Below, in pieces: positions 34,238 through 44,241 of a stretch of DNA of 64,000 nt (its first letter is position 1; every line of letters begins with the position of its first letter). Made by a program: the position numbers and the translations under genes. This DNA is from Amycolatopsis australiensis (GTDB lineage: Bacteria; Actinomycetota; Actinomycetes; Mycobacteriales; Pseudonocardiaceae): contig NZ_FPJG01000006.1 of assembly GCF_900119165.1 (NCBI RefSeq), positions 6,014,001 through 6,078,000 of the forward strand, in the 5' to 3' direction. The notes under the pieces were generated by a model. It did no database searches. It saw nothing but the letters and a program-made list of their open reading frames with translations, and had not been told where the DNA came from.

Positions 34238-34468
34238 TCAGTCCGATGGGCCCCGCAGCGTCAGCACCACGCGCAGCACGTGCTCCACCGCCGTCGGGAA
34301 CGGGGCTCCTCGCAGCTCGCCGCGCTCCGCCAGGTTCGCCGCCGCGAACTCCAGCACGCGCTCCGGGCCGCCTCGGCGGACCACCAGTGCCGCCAGTTCC
34401 TCGAGGTCCAGGTCCGGGTGGTCCAGCCGGGTCAAGGCGAACTCGACGATCAGCTCCTCCGCCGTCAT
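34238..34468 (-). CDS. Small acidic protein of unknown function
   Basis: A 76-aa hypothetical protein. The ATG at 34468 has a strong GGAGGTGG 4-5 nt upstream, which argues that it is real. The sequence is helical and acidic (TAEELIVEFALTRLDHPDLD, then ELAALVVRRGGPERVLEFAA). No membrane segment, Cys or known motif is visible. No neighbour suggests a role. Confidence 0.6.
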   Translation of the reverse strand: MTAEELIVEFALTRLDHPDLDLEELAALVVRRGGPERVLEFAAANLAERGELRGAPFPTAVEHVLRVVLTLRGPSD

Positions 34469-34699
34469 GTCCACCTCCGTCCCCCATCCTAGGCGCTTTC
34501 CTCTTAACACTTGATCGGCCGGACTGCGAGCCCCGATGCGGTGACGTCCGGGCCGATGGCAGGCACCGAAAGCAGGCAGGTTTAGGCCGTTTGGCGGGTA
34601 TCGCCCGCAATCGGGTACAGCCGGGTGAAGATCCGCCGATCCGGACGATCCGGTCAGTCATGATGCAGGACCCCACCCGGCGGCGGATCGGAGGCGACA

Positions 34700-34981
34700 A
34701 TGGGCGCGCATCGGCAGCAGACCCGGCCGGGGATCCGGCGCCCGCGGCACGCCCTGCCCGCCCGTTGGTGGCCGCCCGTCCTGCTGGCCGGCTCCGTGGC
34801 CGCCGTGATCCCCGGGGACACCGTCGGCGGGCTGCTGGCCGGCACGATCGTCCTCGTGGCCCTGACCGCGCTCGCCGCCGCGCGGCGGGCTCTCGGGCAC
34901 GCCGCCGTGCGCGTCGATCTCATCCTCGCCGAGGAACTGGCGGCCGCGCCGGAGCGCTCCGGTTTGTCAACCCGCGGATAG
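34700..34981 (+). CDS. Small membrane protein of unknown function
   Basis: A 93-aa protein with a basic N-terminus and two adjoining hydrophobic segments (WWPPVLLAGSVAAVIPG and GLLAGTIVLVALTALAAAR), then an acidic amphipathic tail. GGAGG lies 6-10 nt before the ATG at 34700. It is probably an integral membrane protein with both ends on the same side. No family is recognised. The preceding gap from 34469 contains only short AT-richer promoter-like stretches. Confidence 0.55.
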   Translation: MGAHRQQTRPGIRRPRHALPARWWPPVLLAGSVAAVIPGDTVGGLLAGTIVLVALTALAAARRALGHAAVRVDLILAEELAAAPERSGLSTRG

Positions 34982-35104
34982 TGTTGGTAAATCACCACTT
35001 TCGCCGCCCTACGTAAGTCGGCTCCGGGACGGCCGGGCAACGCGGTAGCTTCTCGACAGCGCGCGCAAATCCGGCAAATCCCCGTCCCCACGAGGAGTCT
35101 TCCG

Positions 35105-35656
35105 ATGTCGAAAAAGTTCGCCCTGGCCGGCGCCGTCGCGCTCGCCCTGACCATGACCCCGCTCGCCGCCGGGACCGCGTCGGCCGCCACCGAGCAGCAA
35201 GCCGCGGTCACCACGGTCTACTACAGCACCGCGAACGCGCCGACGTTCCGCTCGGTGATCAACGCCGGCGCCGCCAACTGGAACAACAGCGTCACCAACG
35301 TCCGGCTGGTCGAGCGCAACTCCGGCGCCAGCCTGCGCTACACCGAGGGCAACGACCCCCGCGGCTCCTACGCTTCGACCAACGGGCACGGCAGCGGCAC
35401 CATCTTCATCGACTACACCCAGGCCCGCCAGTACAACCCGACCCGCATCGCGGCCCACGAGACCGGCCACGCCCTCGGGCTGCCCGACCACTACTCGGGC
35501 CCGTGCTCGGAGCTGATGTCGGGCGGCGGCCCCGGCCCGTCGTGCACCAACGCCTTCCCGAACGCGACCGAGCGCGCCCGGGTGAACTCGCTGTGGGCCA
35601 ACGGCCTCGTGGCGACGGACCAGCGGCGGGTCCACGAAACGATCTACGGCTTCTGA
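35105..35656 (+). CDS. Snapalysin-type secreted zinc metalloprotease (M7)
   Basis: A 183-aa exported protease. The signal peptide ends near residue 27 (GTASA). [13 protein letters not shown] (His118, Glu119, His122, Asp128) is the HExxHxxGxxD zinc site that defines snapalysins, where Asp is the third ligand. A Cys pair downstream can form the family disulfide. The mature part is about 155 residues, close to Streptomyces snapalysin, with little or no propeptide. ACGAGGAG precedes the ATG. Its last 13 bp overlap the end of the convergent permease gene. Confidence 0.92.
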   Translation: MSKKFALAGAVALALTMTPLAAGTASAATEQQAAVTTVYYSTANAPTFRSVINAGAANWNNSVTNVRLVERNSGASLRYTEGNDPRGSYASTNGHGSGTIFIDYTQARQYNPTRIAAHETGHALGLPDHYSGPCSELMSGGGPGPSCTNAFPNATERARVNSLWANGLVATDQRRVHETIYGF

Positions 35657-37065
35657 TCGGTCCGCGCGCCGGTGGCCCCCGGGTCGCCGGCGCGCTCCGG
35701 TGGTTCTTCCGCCACGACGTCCTCGGCGAGCTGCCAGCCCCCGCGCCGGCGCAGCACCACCCCGTAGTACACCGCCGCCAGCACCACGATCGCCGCGGTG
35801 ACGAGCAGGCTCGGCCGGCCCACCGCCGGGTCCAGCAGGTTCTGGTAGACCACGAACACCAGCACCGCCAGCGCCAGCACCGGCGCCACCGGGAACCACG
35901 GCATCCGGTACCGCGCGTGCGCGGTCGAGCCCGTGCGGCGGCCGATGATCGCGCCCAGGCACAGGGCCGCGTACACCGCCACGATCGACGTGCTCGTCAC
36001 CACCAGCAGCAGCTGCGGGTCGACGTAGCACAGCAGCGCCGCCACCACCCCCGTCCCGGCCGTGGCCACCCACGGCGTGCCGAAGCGCGGGTGCACCGCG
36101 GCGAGCGCCCGGCTGACCGCGCCGGGCCACGCGCGGTCGCGGCCGCTGCTGAACACCAGCCGCGAGCTGATCAGCACGATCGCCAGCACCGCGTTCATGA
36201 TCGCGAGCGCGACGGCGAGGCTGAGCACCGTGTCGAGCGTGCCGCCGCCGCGGGCGGAGATGAACGCCGACAGCATGTTCTCCGCGCCGAACAGCTGCCC
36301 GAGATCGGGCGCGCCCACCAGCACCGCCGTCACCGGGACCAGTTCGGCGACCACGGTGATGGCGAGCGCCATGAGGATCGCGCGGGCGATGCCGCGCGGC
36401 GCGTCCTGGGTCTCCTCGCCGAAGTACACCGCGGAGCCGTAGCCGTTGTAGGCGAACATCGCCACCGACGTCGCGATCGCGATGGCGCCGACCGTCGCCG
36501 GGCCGCCCCCGGCCGCCACCGGGTGGGCGAGCAGGTCGGTGACCGGCCGGGCCGGGTGCACCAGCCCGAGCGCGCCGACCACCACCAGCGCGAGGATCTC
36601 GATGGCGAGGAAGACGCCGGTGACCCACGCGTTGAGCTTGATGTCGAACACGCCGACCACGGCGGCCAGCACGCACGTCGCGGCCGCGACCGACGGCCCG
36701 GGCAGGCCGGGCCACAGCACGCCCAGGTAGGTGCCGACGCCGAGCGCGATCACCGCGACGATGAGCACCTGCGTGATGATCATCAGGCCCAGCACGGCGA
36801 AGCCGGGCAGCCGGCCCAGCGTGCGGGTCACGATCGCGTATTCGCCGCCCGCCAGCGGGAACGCCGAAGCGAGCTCCGCGTACACGAACGCCATGAACAC
36901 GCCGACGACCGCGGCGGCCGCGAAGCTGTAGAACGCGCCGGTCCCGGCGCCGGTGAGCACGCCCGGCGCGATGATGAACACCGACGACGCGGGGCTGATG
37001 GCCGAGAGCGTGATGAGCAGGGTGCCGAGGGTGCGTAGACCGCGGCGCAGCGGCGGGGTGGTCAC
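35644..37065 (-). CDS. APC-family amino acid permease
   Basis: A 473-aa, 12-helix permease. [20 protein letters not shown] is helix 1 with the unwound substrate site, [20 protein letters not shown] the helix 2-3 signature, and [20 protein letters not shown] the helix 6 region. GTG 37065 has GGAGG upstream. It is divergent from a TetR regulator that is fused by overlap to a DmpA-type aminopeptidase, so uptake and trimming of amino acids or peptides appear co-regulated. Confidence 0.88.
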   Translation of the reverse strand: MTTPPLRRGLRTLGTLLITLSAISPASSVFIIAPGVLTGAGTGAFYSFAAAAVVGVFMAFVYAELASAFPLAGGEYAIVTRTLGRLPGFAVLGLMIITQVLIVAVIALGVGTYLGVLWPGLPGPSVAAATCVLAAVVGVFDIKLNAWVTGVFLAIEILALVVVGALGLVHPARPVTDLLAHPVAAGGGPATVGAIAIATSVAMFAYNGYGSAVYFGEETQDAPRGIARAILMALAITVVAELVPVTAVLVGAPDLGQLFGAENMLSAFISARGGGTLDTVLSLAVALAIMNAVLAIVLISSRLVFSSGRDRAWPGAVSRALAAVHPRFGTPWVATAGTGVVAALLCYVDPQLLLVVTSTSIVAVYAALCLGAIIGRRTGSTAHARYRMPWFPVAPVLALAVLVFVVYQNLLDPAVGRPSLLVTAAIVVLAAVYYGVVLRRRGGWQLAEDVVAEEPPERAGDPGATGARTDQKP

Positions 37066-37085
37066 GAGCGGGCCTCCAGTTCTCT

Positions 37086-37160
37086 GAAGCTGCTTCGAAT
37101 AACCAAGGTGAGCACGCATCAAAGGCCGTGTGAACAGCGAAGTCAAGCCCTTGCGTTTTT
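37086..37160. promoter_or_regulatory. Putative TetR operator region
   Basis: GAAGC-T-GCTTC (37086-37096) is a perfect 11-bp inverted repeat next to the permease start. A second TTCGAA-containing imperfect repeat lies around 37158 on the TetR side. Both are in the 120-bp divergent promoter between the permease and the TetR gene. Which of the two is bound is unknown. Confidence 0.4.
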
Positions 37161-37185
37161 CGAAGATCGTTTGAACAATGAGGCC

Positions 37186-37794
37186 ATGGCACGACCGAGC
37201 AGGGCTCCCGAGCGGCGGGCCGAGCTGATCGCGGTGGCGCGCCGGGCCGTCGTCGAGCGCGGGGTGCTCAACCTGCGGCTGCGCGACATCGCCGACGGCG
37301 CGGGCCTGTCTTCGGGCTCGGTGCTCTACTACTTCCCCACTCTCACCGACCTGCTGCAGGAGGTGCAGCAGGAGGCCGTCGAGCGGTTCTGCACCCAGCG
37401 CGAACAGGCGGCGCGGCACGGGGATCCGGCGCAGCGGCTGGTCGCCACGATCCGCAGCGGCCTGCCCACCGGCCCCGGCGACGAACTGTGCGTGCTGCTC
37501 TACGAGCTCGGCACGATCGCCCGGCGCGACCCCGCGTACGCCGCCCGGCACATCGCGCTGTACGAGCGGCAGGTGCGCGTCTACACCGGAATCCTCGAAG
37601 CCGGCGCCGCCACCGGCGAGTTCGCCCTCACCGCCGACGCCGTGGCGATCGCGCGCAACCTCGTCGCGCTCGAAGACGGCTACGGCCTGCACCTCACCCA
37701 GGCCGTGCCGACGCTAGACCGCGCCACCGCCGAAGCGATGCTGCTGTCCTACGCCCGCACCGCCACCGCCTGCGCACTGGAGGATCCGTCATGA
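37186..37794 (+). CDS. TetR-family regulator
   Basis: A 202-aa TetR repressor. LRLRDIADGAGLSSGSVLYY followed by FPTLTDLL is the helix-turn-helix at about residues 28-55, and the rest is an all-helical ligand domain. Its TGA overlaps the ATG of the following DmpA-type peptidase gene (ATGA), so the two are made together. Likely targets are its own operon and the divergent permease; the inducer may be an amino acid or peptide. Confidence 0.9.
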   Translation: MARPSRAPERRAELIAVARRAVVERGVLNLRLRDIADGAGLSSGSVLYYFPTLTDLLQEVQQEAVERFCTQREQAARHGDPAQRLVATIRSGLPTGPGDELCVLLYELGTIARRDPAYAARHIALYERQVRVYTGILEAGAATGEFALTADAVAIARNLVALEDGYGLHLTQAVPTLDRATAEAMLLSYARTATACALEDPS

Positions 37795-38855
37795 CCCGCG
37801 CCCGCGACCTGGGTGTCCCGCTGCCCGGCCGGCCCGGCACGCACAACGCGCTCACCGACGTCCCCGGCGTCGAAGTCGGCTACACGACGCTGGCCGAGGG
37901 CGAGTCGGTGCGCACCGGCGTCACCGCGATCCTGCCCCGCGGCCGCGCGGATTTCGCCGTGCCGTGCGCCGCGGGGACCTTTTCGCTCAACGGCAACGGC
38001 GAGATGACCGGGACCGCGTGGCTGGCCGAAACCGGGTCGCTGAGCCTGCCGGTGCTGATCACCAACACCCACGCCGTCGGGCCGTGCCACCGCGGCGTGA
38101 TCGACTGGGTGGTGCGCGAACGGCCCGACGTCGCGGCGGAGTGGCTGCTGCCGGTGGTCGCCGAGACCTGGGACGGCTACCTCAACGACATCAACGCCCC
38201 CACCATCCACAGTGGACACGCGATCGCGGCGCTCGACGCCGCGCGCGGCGGCCCGGTCGCGGAGGGCTCGGTCGGCGGCGGCACGGGCATGACCTGCTAC
38301 GGCTTCAAAGGCGGCACCGGCACGGCGTCCCGGCTGGTCGCCCACGGCGCGGACGAGTACACCGTCGGCGCGCTGGTGCAGGCCAACTTCGGCAGCCGCC
38401 GCGAGCTCACGATCGCCGGCTCGCCGGTGGGGCTCTCGCTGACGGCCGACAACCCGATGGAGGACTGGGCGGCGGCGCCGTCCGGCGCCGGCTCGGTGAT
38501 CGTCGTGGTCGGGACGGACGCGCCGCTGCTGCCGGGCCAGTGCACGGCGCTCGCCCGCCGCGTCCCGCTGGGCCTGGCCCGCACCGGCACGACCGGCTCG
38601 CATTTTTCCGGCGACCTGTTCCTGGCCTTCAGCACGGCGAACCCGGGCGCGCTCACCAGCACGTTCCCGCGCACGGCCGAGGCGGAGTACGAGAGCCTGC
38701 GGTTCGTGCCGTGGGGCCGGATCGACCCGTTCTTCGAAGCGGTGGTGCAGGTGGTCGAGGAAGCGGTGCTCAACGCGCTGGCGGCCGGCCGCGAGACGGC
38801 AGGCCACCGCGGCCGCCGGGTACCCGGGGTGCCGGCCACCGCGTGGCCGCGCTGA
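37791..38855 (+). CDS. P1-family (DmpA-type) aminopeptidase
   Basis: A 354-aa N-terminal-nucleophile hydrolase like DmpA, the L-aminopeptidase/D-esterase that self-cleaves before a catalytic Ser. THNALTDVPGVEVGYTTL is the family N-terminus, NTHAVGPCHRG and GSVGGGTGMTCYGFKGGTGT line the active site, and the Gly-Ser in GAGSVIVVVGTDAPLLP fits the autocleavage point. It acts in the cytoplasm on small peptides or amides. It is co-translated with a TetR regulator and sits opposite an APC permease, which suggests use of an imported peptide or amino-acid derivative. Confidence 0.9.
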   Translation: MTRARDLGVPLPGRPGTHNALTDVPGVEVGYTTLAEGESVRTGVTAILPRGRADFAVPCAAGTFSLNGNGEMTGTAWLAETGSLSLPVLITNTHAVGPCHRGVIDWVVRERPDVAAEWLLPVVAETWDGYLNDINAPTIHSGHAIAALDAARGGPVAEGSVGGGTGMTCYGFKGGTGTASRLVAHGADEYTVGALVQANFGSRRELTIAGSPVGLSLTADNPMEDWAAAPSGAGSVIVVVGTDAPLLPGQCTALARRVPLGLARTGTTGSHFSGDLFLAFSTANPGALTSTFPRTAEAEYESLRFVPWGRIDPFFEAVVQVVEEAVLNALAAGRETAGHRGRRVPGVPATAWPR

Positions 38856-38880
38856 GGACGCGCCGGCGGACGGCGGTGCG

Positions 38881-39345
38881 TCAGGCGGGCCCCCACGTCA
38901 GGAACCGGTAATGCAGCCCGGTCGACGACTCCTGCCACGCCCCCACGGCGTCCGGCTCGCGGCCGATCTCCGGCGCCCGCGTGTCGCCCTCGAACGTCTC
39001 GCGGATCTCGGTCACCACGATCCGGTCCGCGAAAGGCAGCGCCGCCCGGTAGACCGCCGCGCCGCCGATCACCCAGCCGTCGCCCGAAACCTCCGCGAGC
39101 GCCCGCGGCAGCTCCGCAAACGTCGCCACGCCGTCCTGCGGCGTCCGCGACAGCACGATGTTGCGCCGGCCCGGCAGCGGGCGGAACCGCGGCGGCAGCG
39201 ACTCCCACGTGCGGCGGCCCATCAGGACCGTCGCGCCCGCGGTCAGCGTGCGGAAGTGCTTCAGGTCCTCCGGCAGGTGCCACGGGAGCGTGCCGTCGCG
39301 GCCGATGACGCCGTTCGCCGACTGGGCCCAGACCAGCCCGATCAC
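38881..39345 (-). CDS. folA: Dihydrofolate reductase
   Basis: A 154-aa DHFR that regenerates tetrahydrofolate with [25 protein letters not shown] is the N-terminal substrate loop, [12 protein letters not shown] carries the acidic catalytic residue, [11 protein letters not shown] is the cofactor-binding helix, and [14 protein letters not shown] the Gly-Gly turn. GTG 39345 overlaps the thyA stop by 4 nt (GTGA), the common thyA-folA order. Confidence 0.95.
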   Translation of the reverse strand: MIGLVWAQSANGVIGRDGTLPWHLPEDLKHFRTLTAGATVLMGRRTWESLPPRFRPLPGRRNIVLSRTPQDGVATFAELPRALAEVSGDGWVIGGAAVYRAALPFADRIVVTEIRETFEGDTRAPEIGREPDAVGAWQESSTGLHYRFLTWGPA

Positions 39346-40139
39346 ACCGCCACCGGGGCCTTGATGCCGGGATGCGGGTCGTAGCCGTCCAGCGCGATGT
39401 GCTCGTAGGTGTAGTCGAACAGGCTGTCCGCCGGCTTCAGGCTCAGCGTCGGGAAAGGCCGTGCGTCGCGGGCGAGCTGGGTGCGGACCTGGTCGACGTG
39501 GTTGTCGTAGATGTGGCAGTCGCCGCCGGTCCAGACGAAGTCGCCCACGCCGAGGCCGGCCTGCTCGGCGATCATGTGCGTCAGCAGCGCGTAGCTGGCG
39601 ATGTTGAACGGCACGCCCAGGAACAGGTCGGCGCTGCGCTGGTACAGCTGGCAGGACAGCTCCCCGCCGGCGACGTAGAACTGGAAGAACGCGTGGCACG
39701 GCGGCAGCGCCATCCGCGGGATGTCCGCGACGTTCCACGCCGACACGACGATCCGCCGCGAGTCCGGGTTTTCCCGCAGCGTGCGCAGCACCTCGGCGAT
39801 CTGGTCGACGTGCCCGCCGTCCGGGGTCGGCCACGAGCGCCACTGGACGCCGTAGACCGGGCCGAGGTCGCCGTCCGGGCCGGCCCACTCGTCCCAGATC
39901 GTCACGCCGTGGTCCTGCAGCCACCGCACGTTCGAGTCGCCGCGCAGGAACCACAGCAGCTCGTAGGCGATCGAGCGGAAGTGGACCTTCTTCGTGGTGA
40001 TCAGCGGGAAGCCGTCGGCCAGCCGGTAGCGCAGCTGGTGCCCGAAGACCGACCGCGTGCCCGTGCCGGTGCGGTCCGCCTTGCGGGCGCCGGTGCCGAG
40101 AACGTGGCGGAGCAGGTCTTCGTACTGCGTGTCGGGCAT
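39342..40139 (-). CDS. thyA: Thymidylate synthase
   Basis: A 265-aa ThyA that methylates dUMP with methylene-tetrahydrofolate and yields dihydrofolate for the coupled folA product. [12 protein letters not shown] contains the nucleophilic Cys, [12 protein letters not shown] the N-terminal phosphate loop, [20 protein letters not shown] the dUMP-binding block. Length equals E. coli ThyA. Start is ATG 40139. Nothing unusual is seen. Confidence 0.97.
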   Translation of the reverse strand: MPDTQYEDLLRHVLGTGARKADRTGTGTRSVFGHQLRYRLADGFPLITTKKVHFRSIAYELLWFLRGDSNVRWLQDHGVTIWDEWAGPDGDLGPVYGVQWRSWPTPDGGHVDQIAEVLRTLRENPDSRRIVVSAWNVADIPRMALPPCHAFFQFYVAGGELSCQLYQRSADLFLGVPFNIASYALLTHMIAEQAGLGVGDFVWTGGDCHIYDNHVDQVRTQLARDARPFPTLSLKPADSLFDYTYEHIALDGYDPHPGIKAPVAV

Positions 40140-40173
40140 GCCCGGGAGCCTAGACGAGCCGCGGCGCCGCCCG

Positions 40174-41649
40174 TCAGCCGCGGCGGAGCAGCTTCGCCGG
40201 CCTCCGCCGCGGCCCGCGGGTCCGCAGCCGGCCGGCCACGGCGTCCGCCAGCAGCGCGCCGACCGTTTCGCGGGCGCACGCCTTGTTCGCCCCGATCCCA
40301 CCCGACGGGCCGCGCTTGATCCAGCCCGCCACGTAGGTTCCCGCCTCGACGCGGCCGGCCACGTTCGGCACGGTCCCGGTCGCCTCGTCGAACGGCAGGC
40401 CCGGCACCGGCGCGCCGCGGAAGCCCGCCGCGCGCACGACCCGGCCGGCGCCGATCTCCACCTCGCCGTCCGGGCCGGTCACCCGGACGCCGCGGACCTC
40501 GGTGTCGCCGGTGAAGGCGACCGGGGCCGAGTGGAACCGCAGCACGATCCGGCGCACGCCGTCCGGCGGCGGCGCCGACCAGTCCACGGTCTCCCGCGGA
40601 ATTCCCCGCAGCAGCGCGGCCTTGTCCTCGGGCGAGGCGGCGTCGATGGCCGCGGCGACCCTGGGGTCGTGCGCGTCCACGACGACGTTGCCGCGGGCGG
40701 CCAGTGCGAGCAGTTCGGGACGCGTGTACGCCGCTTCCGACGGGCCGCGGCGGGCCAGCAGCACGACCTCGCGCACCTCGCCCGACCGCAGCCGGGCCAG
40801 GGCGGCGGGCGCGATCGGTGTGCCGGCCAAGGCGTCCGGCTCGGCGGTCAGGATCCGCGCGATGTCGAGGGCCACGTTCCCGGTTCCCACCACGACCACC
40901 CGCTCGGCCGAGAGGTCGACGGCGTCCGGTGCGATGTCCGGGTGGCCGTTGTACCAGCCCACGACCGAAGCCGCCGGGAGGCTGCCGGGGAGGTCCTCCC
41001 CCGGCACGCCGAGCCGCCGGGCCTCCGTCGCCCCGACCGCGTAGATCACCGCGTCGTGCCGGCCGGCCAGTTCGGGCCCGGCCGCAACGCCGAGCCGCAG
41101 CCGCAGCCGCGGGTGGTCGTGGAACCGCGCGAACGTCTCGCCGATCTTCTTCGTCGACGGGTGGTCGGGCGCGACGCCGTAGCGGATCAGGCCGCCGGGC
41201 ACCGGCAGCCGGTCGATCAGCGTGACGCGGGCGTTCGTGTGCAGCAGCAGGTCTTCGACGGCGTACATGCCCGCCGGACCCGTCCCGACGACCGCGACGT
41301 CCAGCGGCGCGAAGTCGCTCGGCAGGACCCGCTTGAACTCCGGCGGCGCCCACCGGTGGAAGTTGGGGGCCACGGCCGCCTCGGTGAGGACGTCCCGGTC
41401 CGCGTAGTACTGCGCGTTGATCTCCTCGTAGGCGCGCAGCGGCCCGGTCAGGTCGCCGGCCGGGAAGATCGCGTCGACCGGGCACGCGTCGGCGCAGGCG
41501 CCGCAGTCGATGCAGGTGCCCGGGTCGATGTAGAGCATTTCCGTGCGCCCGAAGTCCGGCTCGTCCGGCGTCGGGTGGATGCAGTTGACCGGGCAGACCG
41601 ACACGCACGACGCGTCGGCGCAGCAGGTCTGGGTGATCGCGAAGGCCAT
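40174..41649 (-). CDS. fprB: Ferredoxin-fused ferredoxin--NADP reductase (FprB type)
   Basis: A 491-aa fusion. Residues about 1-70 form a two-cluster bacterial ferredoxin (CVSVCPVNC and [17 protein letters not shown]). The rest is an adrenodoxin-reductase-like flavoprotein with the FAD site [18 protein letters not shown], the NADP site [15 protein letters not shown] and the C-terminal [18 protein letters not shown]. It passes electrons from NADPH via its own iron-sulfur domain. It starts 4 nt after the stop of the AurF-type oxygenase gene, so it is the likely electron supply for that diiron enzyme. Confidence 0.93.
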   Translation of the reverse strand: MAFAITQTCCADASCVSVCPVNCIHPTPDEPDFGRTEMLYIDPGTCIDCGACADACPVDAIFPAGDLTGPLRAYEEINAQYYADRDVLTEAAVAPNFHRWAPPEFKRVLPSDFAPLDVAVVGTGPAGMYAVEDLLLHTNARVTLIDRLPVPGGLIRYGVAPDHPSTKKIGETFARFHDHPRLRLRLGVAAGPELAGRHDAVIYAVGATEARRLGVPGEDLPGSLPAASVVGWYNGHPDIAPDAVDLSAERVVVVGTGNVALDIARILTAEPDALAGTPIAPAALARLRSGEVREVVLLARRGPSEAAYTRPELLALAARGNVVVDAHDPRVAAAIDAASPEDKAALLRGIPRETVDWSAPPPDGVRRIVLRFHSAPVAFTGDTEVRGVRVTGPDGEVEIGAGRVVRAAGFRGAPVPGLPFDEATGTVPNVAGRVEAGTYVAGWIKRGPSGGIGANKACARETVGALLADAVAGRLRTRGPRRRPAKLLRRG

Positions 41650-41653
41650 GGCG

Positions 41654-42571
41654 TCAGATGAGGTCGGCGCGCTTGTAGAACCACAGCGCCGGCTTGGTCA
41701 GCAGCCCGGCGGAGTGCAGGAACTCCATCAGCCCGGAGCAGCTCGAGCGCAGCATCGACTTGTGGTGCTCGTTGGCCTTCGCCTCGCGCCGCGCGCGCTT
41801 GCCGTCGAGCCCGGCGTTCTCGTAGACCTTGGCGTTCACCATGCTGGTCACGATGAAGTACGACGCGATCGCGACGACCAGGCCGTTGATCTGGCGGCGC
41901 AGCCACCCGGCGCCTTCGAGCCGCTCGCGGGTCTCTTCGCGGGCGAACTTCATGTGCCGCGACTCTTCGACGACGTGGATGTTGTTGATGGTGCGCACGA
42001 ACGGGACGACCCGCTCGTCGCGCATCCAGTCGCGCTGCATGACGTCGAGGACCTCTTCGGCGACGAGGATCGCCGCGTAGGCGGCCTCCCCGGTCGCGGT
42101 GGCCTTGAAGATCCGGCCCAGCTCGACGACGAACCGGCGCGGCCGGTAGGCGGGCGCGCGCAGCTTGGCGGCGCCGCGGGCGAACATGATCGAGTGACGG
42201 CACTCGTCGGCGATCTCCGTCAGCGCCCACTGGAAGGCCGGGTCGGTCGGGTCCTTGGCGTAGAAGTCGCGCAGCACCATCTGCTGCAGGATCATCTCGA
42301 ACCAGATCCCGGTGCTGGCCACCGACGCCGCCTCCTGGCGGGTCAGCTCGCGCTGCTGCTCCGGCGTCATCTCGGCCCAGTAGGACGTGCCGTAGAGCGT
42401 GCTCCACTCGGGGCTGGCGCCGTGGAAGCCCGTGTCCAGCGGCGTCTCCCAGTCGACCTCCTTGACGGGGTCGTACGAGAGCTGCTCCGACGAGTCCAGC
42501 AGCCGGCGCGCCGTGGTCTCGCGGTCCGAAGACCCCACAGCCGCCGCTTCACGTTCGCTGACGCTGGTCAT
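41654..42571 (-). CDS. AurF-type diiron oxygenase
   Basis: A 305-aa protein of the p-aminobenzoate N-oxygenase AurF family, non-heme diiron ferritin-like oxygenases. Likely iron ligands lie in TRQEAASVASTGIWFEMI, ALTEIADECRHSIMF, AILVAEEVLDVMQRD and NNIHVVEESRHMKFA (repeated E...E/ExxH patterns). Mycobacterial relatives are common but mostly uncharacterised. The native reaction could be arylamine oxidation or another hydroxylation. It is first in an operon with fprB, and a TGTTAC-based inverted repeat lies in its promoter. Confidence 0.85.
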   Translation of the reverse strand: MTSVSEREAAAVGSSDRETTARRLLDSSEQLSYDPVKEVDWETPLDTGFHGASPEWSTLYGTSYWAEMTPEQQRELTRQEAASVASTGIWFEMILQQMVLRDFYAKDPTDPAFQWALTEIADECRHSIMFARGAAKLRAPAYRPRRFVVELGRIFKATATGEAAYAAILVAEEVLDVMQRDWMRDERVVPFVRTINNIHVVEESRHMKFAREETRERLEGAGWLRRQINGLVVAIASYFIVTSMVNAKVYENAGLDGKRARREAKANEHHKSMLRSSCSGLMEFLHSAGLLTKPALWFYKRADLI

Positions 42572-42590
42572 CGCCGACCTCCTTTTCAGG

Positions 42591-42623
42591 TGTTACCCGA
42601 GTTCACTGTTACCAACCGTAACA
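42591..42623. promoter_or_regulatory. TGTTAC operator in the aurF-type/adenylate cyclase promoter
   Basis: TGTTAC (42607-42612) and GTAACA (42618-42623) form a perfect inverted repeat with a 5-nt spacer. A further TGTTAC half-site lies at 42591-42596, 16 bp away. They occupy the 106-bp gap between the divergent oxygenase and cyclase genes. No regulator gene is adjacent, so a trans-acting TetR- or GntR-type protein is probable. Confidence 0.6.
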
Positions 42624-42677
42624 CATACTCCGCGACCCGTCTTCCGGCAACTCAGTGAACATCCGTACACTCAGCTG

Positions 42678-44234
42678 GTGAACTCGGTGCGCACGACGGC
42701 AGGGCCGTTCGGCTCCGGGCTGCTCGGCCCGCTGGACCAGGACGCCGCCGCGTTGCGGCGGCGCGTCCAGCGGCTGCTGACCGCCGCCCTGATCGCCACC
42801 AACGTCATCGGCGCGCTCGTCGTCGTGGGGCTGGCCGCGCTGCTCATGCCCGCCCCCGGGATGTCGGGCGACCTCGTGCGCGTCACCGCGATCGCGGTGC
42901 CCGCCTACGTCGTCTCCGCGGTCGTCGTCGGGACGCTGTGGGGCACGCGCGGCGCGCTCCGGACGCTGCGCTGGGCCGCCGACGGCCGCCGGCCGACCGA
43001 CGCCGAGCGGGCCGCCAGCCTGCGCGTGCCGCTGCGGCTCACCCTCGTGCAGGCCGTGCTGTGGGGTGTCGCGACGCTGCTGTTCGGCGGGCTGGCCGCG
43101 CTCGTGCAACCCGCCGTCGTGCTCACCGAGCTGCTCGTCGTCGCGTTCGCGGCGGTCGTCGTCTGCGCCATCGCGTACCTGTTCGGCGAGTTCTCGCTGC
43201 GGCCGTACGCGGCCCGGGCGCTCGCCGGCACCGCCCCGCCGCGTCCGCCCAACGGCGGTGTCAACCTGCGGATGCTGCTGTTCTGGTGCCTCGGCACCGG
43301 TGTCCCGGTGGCCGGGCTCGTGGTCACGGCGGTGCTGGCGTGGGTGCGCGGCGACGTCTCCACCACCAAGCTCGCCGTGTCGGTCATCGCGCTCGGCCTG
43401 GTCGTGCTGTGCTTCGGCCTGCTGGTCACGGTGTTCACCGCGCGCGCGGTGGTCAACCCGATCTCCTCGGTCCGGGACGCGCTGGGCCGCGTGCGGGCCG
43501 GCGACTTCGCCGTCACGATCCCGGTCTACGACGGCACCGAGCTGGGCCTGCTGCAGGCCGGGTTCAACGACATGGCGGCCGGGCTGGCCGAACGGGAACG
43601 GCTGCGCGACCTGTTCGGCAGGCACGTCGGCCACGAGGTCGCGATCGAGGCCATGCGGACGGCGACCGAGCTGGGTGGCTCGGTGCGCACGGTGTCGGTG
43701 CTGTTCGTCGACCTCGTCGGGTCGACGGCGCTGGCCGCGAGCCGTCCGCCCGAGGAGGTCGTCGGCCTGCTCAACCGGTTCTTCGCGGTGGTCGTCGACG
43801 AGGTCGGCCGGCACCACGGGCTGGTCAACAAGTTCGTCGGCGACGCCGCGCTGGCCGTCTTCGGCGCCCCGGCGCCGCTGGCGGACCACGCGACGTGCGC
43901 GCTGGCCGCCGCCCGCGCGATCACCCGGCGGCTGGCCGCCGAGGTGCCCGACGGCCCGGCGGGCCTCGGGGTCGCGACCGGCGACGCGGTCGCGGGCAAC
44001 GTCGGCGACCCGCGCCGGTTCGAGTACACGGTGATCGGCGACCCGGTCAACGAAGCCGCCCGGCTGACCGAGCTGGCCAAGACCGCACCCGGCAGGCTCC
44101 TGGCCTCCTGGACGGCCGTCGAGGCCGCGTCGGCCGCGGAAGCGGAACAGTGGAAGGCCACCGAGGACGTGACGCTGCGCGGCCGCAGCCGCCCGACGAC
44201 CCTGGCGGTCCCCCGCCCGGCGGGCGGCGCGTGA
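42678..44234 (+). CDS. Membrane-bound class III adenylate cyclase with HAMP domain
   Basis: A 518-aa cyclase built as six membrane helices (about residues 35-255), HAMP linker (RAVVNPISSVRDALGRVRAG onward) and C-terminal catalytic domain. VSVLFVDLVGSTALAA supplies a metal-binding Asp, GLVNKFVGDAALAVFGAP the substrate Lys and second Asp, and IGDPVNEAARLTELAK the transition-state Asn/Arg. Layout equals the mycobacterial Rv1318c-Rv1320c/Rv3645 group. GTG 42678 is the first start after the promoter; no clear Shine-Dalgarno is seen. The signal sensed by the membrane part is unknown. Confidence 0.92.
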   Translation: MNSVRTTAGPFGSGLLGPLDQDAAALRRRVQRLLTAALIATNVIGALVVVGLAALLMPAPGMSGDLVRVTAIAVPAYVVSAVVVGTLWGTRGALRTLRWAADGRRPTDAERAASLRVPLRLTLVQAVLWGVATLLFGGLAALVQPAVVLTELLVVAFAAVVVCAIAYLFGEFSLRPYAARALAGTAPPRPPNGGVNLRMLLFWCLGTGVPVAGLVVTAVLAWVRGDVSTTKLAVSVIALGLVVLCFGLLVTVFTARAVVNPISSVRDALGRVRAGDFAVTIPVYDGTELGLLQAGFNDMAAGLAERERLRDLFGRHVGHEVAIEAMRTATELGGSVRTVSVLFVDLVGSTALAASRPPEEVVGLLNRFFAVVVDEVGRHHGLVNKFVGDAALAVFGAPAPLADHATCALAAARAITRRLAAEVPDGPAGLGVATGDAVAGNVGDPRRFEYTVIGDPVNEAARLTELAKTAPGRLLASWTAVEAASAAEAEQWKATEDVTLRGRSRPTTLAVPRPAGGA

Positions 44235-44241
44235 CCGGCGG

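Noticed and set aside
34496..34512. Second ROK-type operator (CTCTTAAC) beyond the repressor gene
   Set aside because: It matches only half of the 32661-32679 site and there is no sugar gene beside it.
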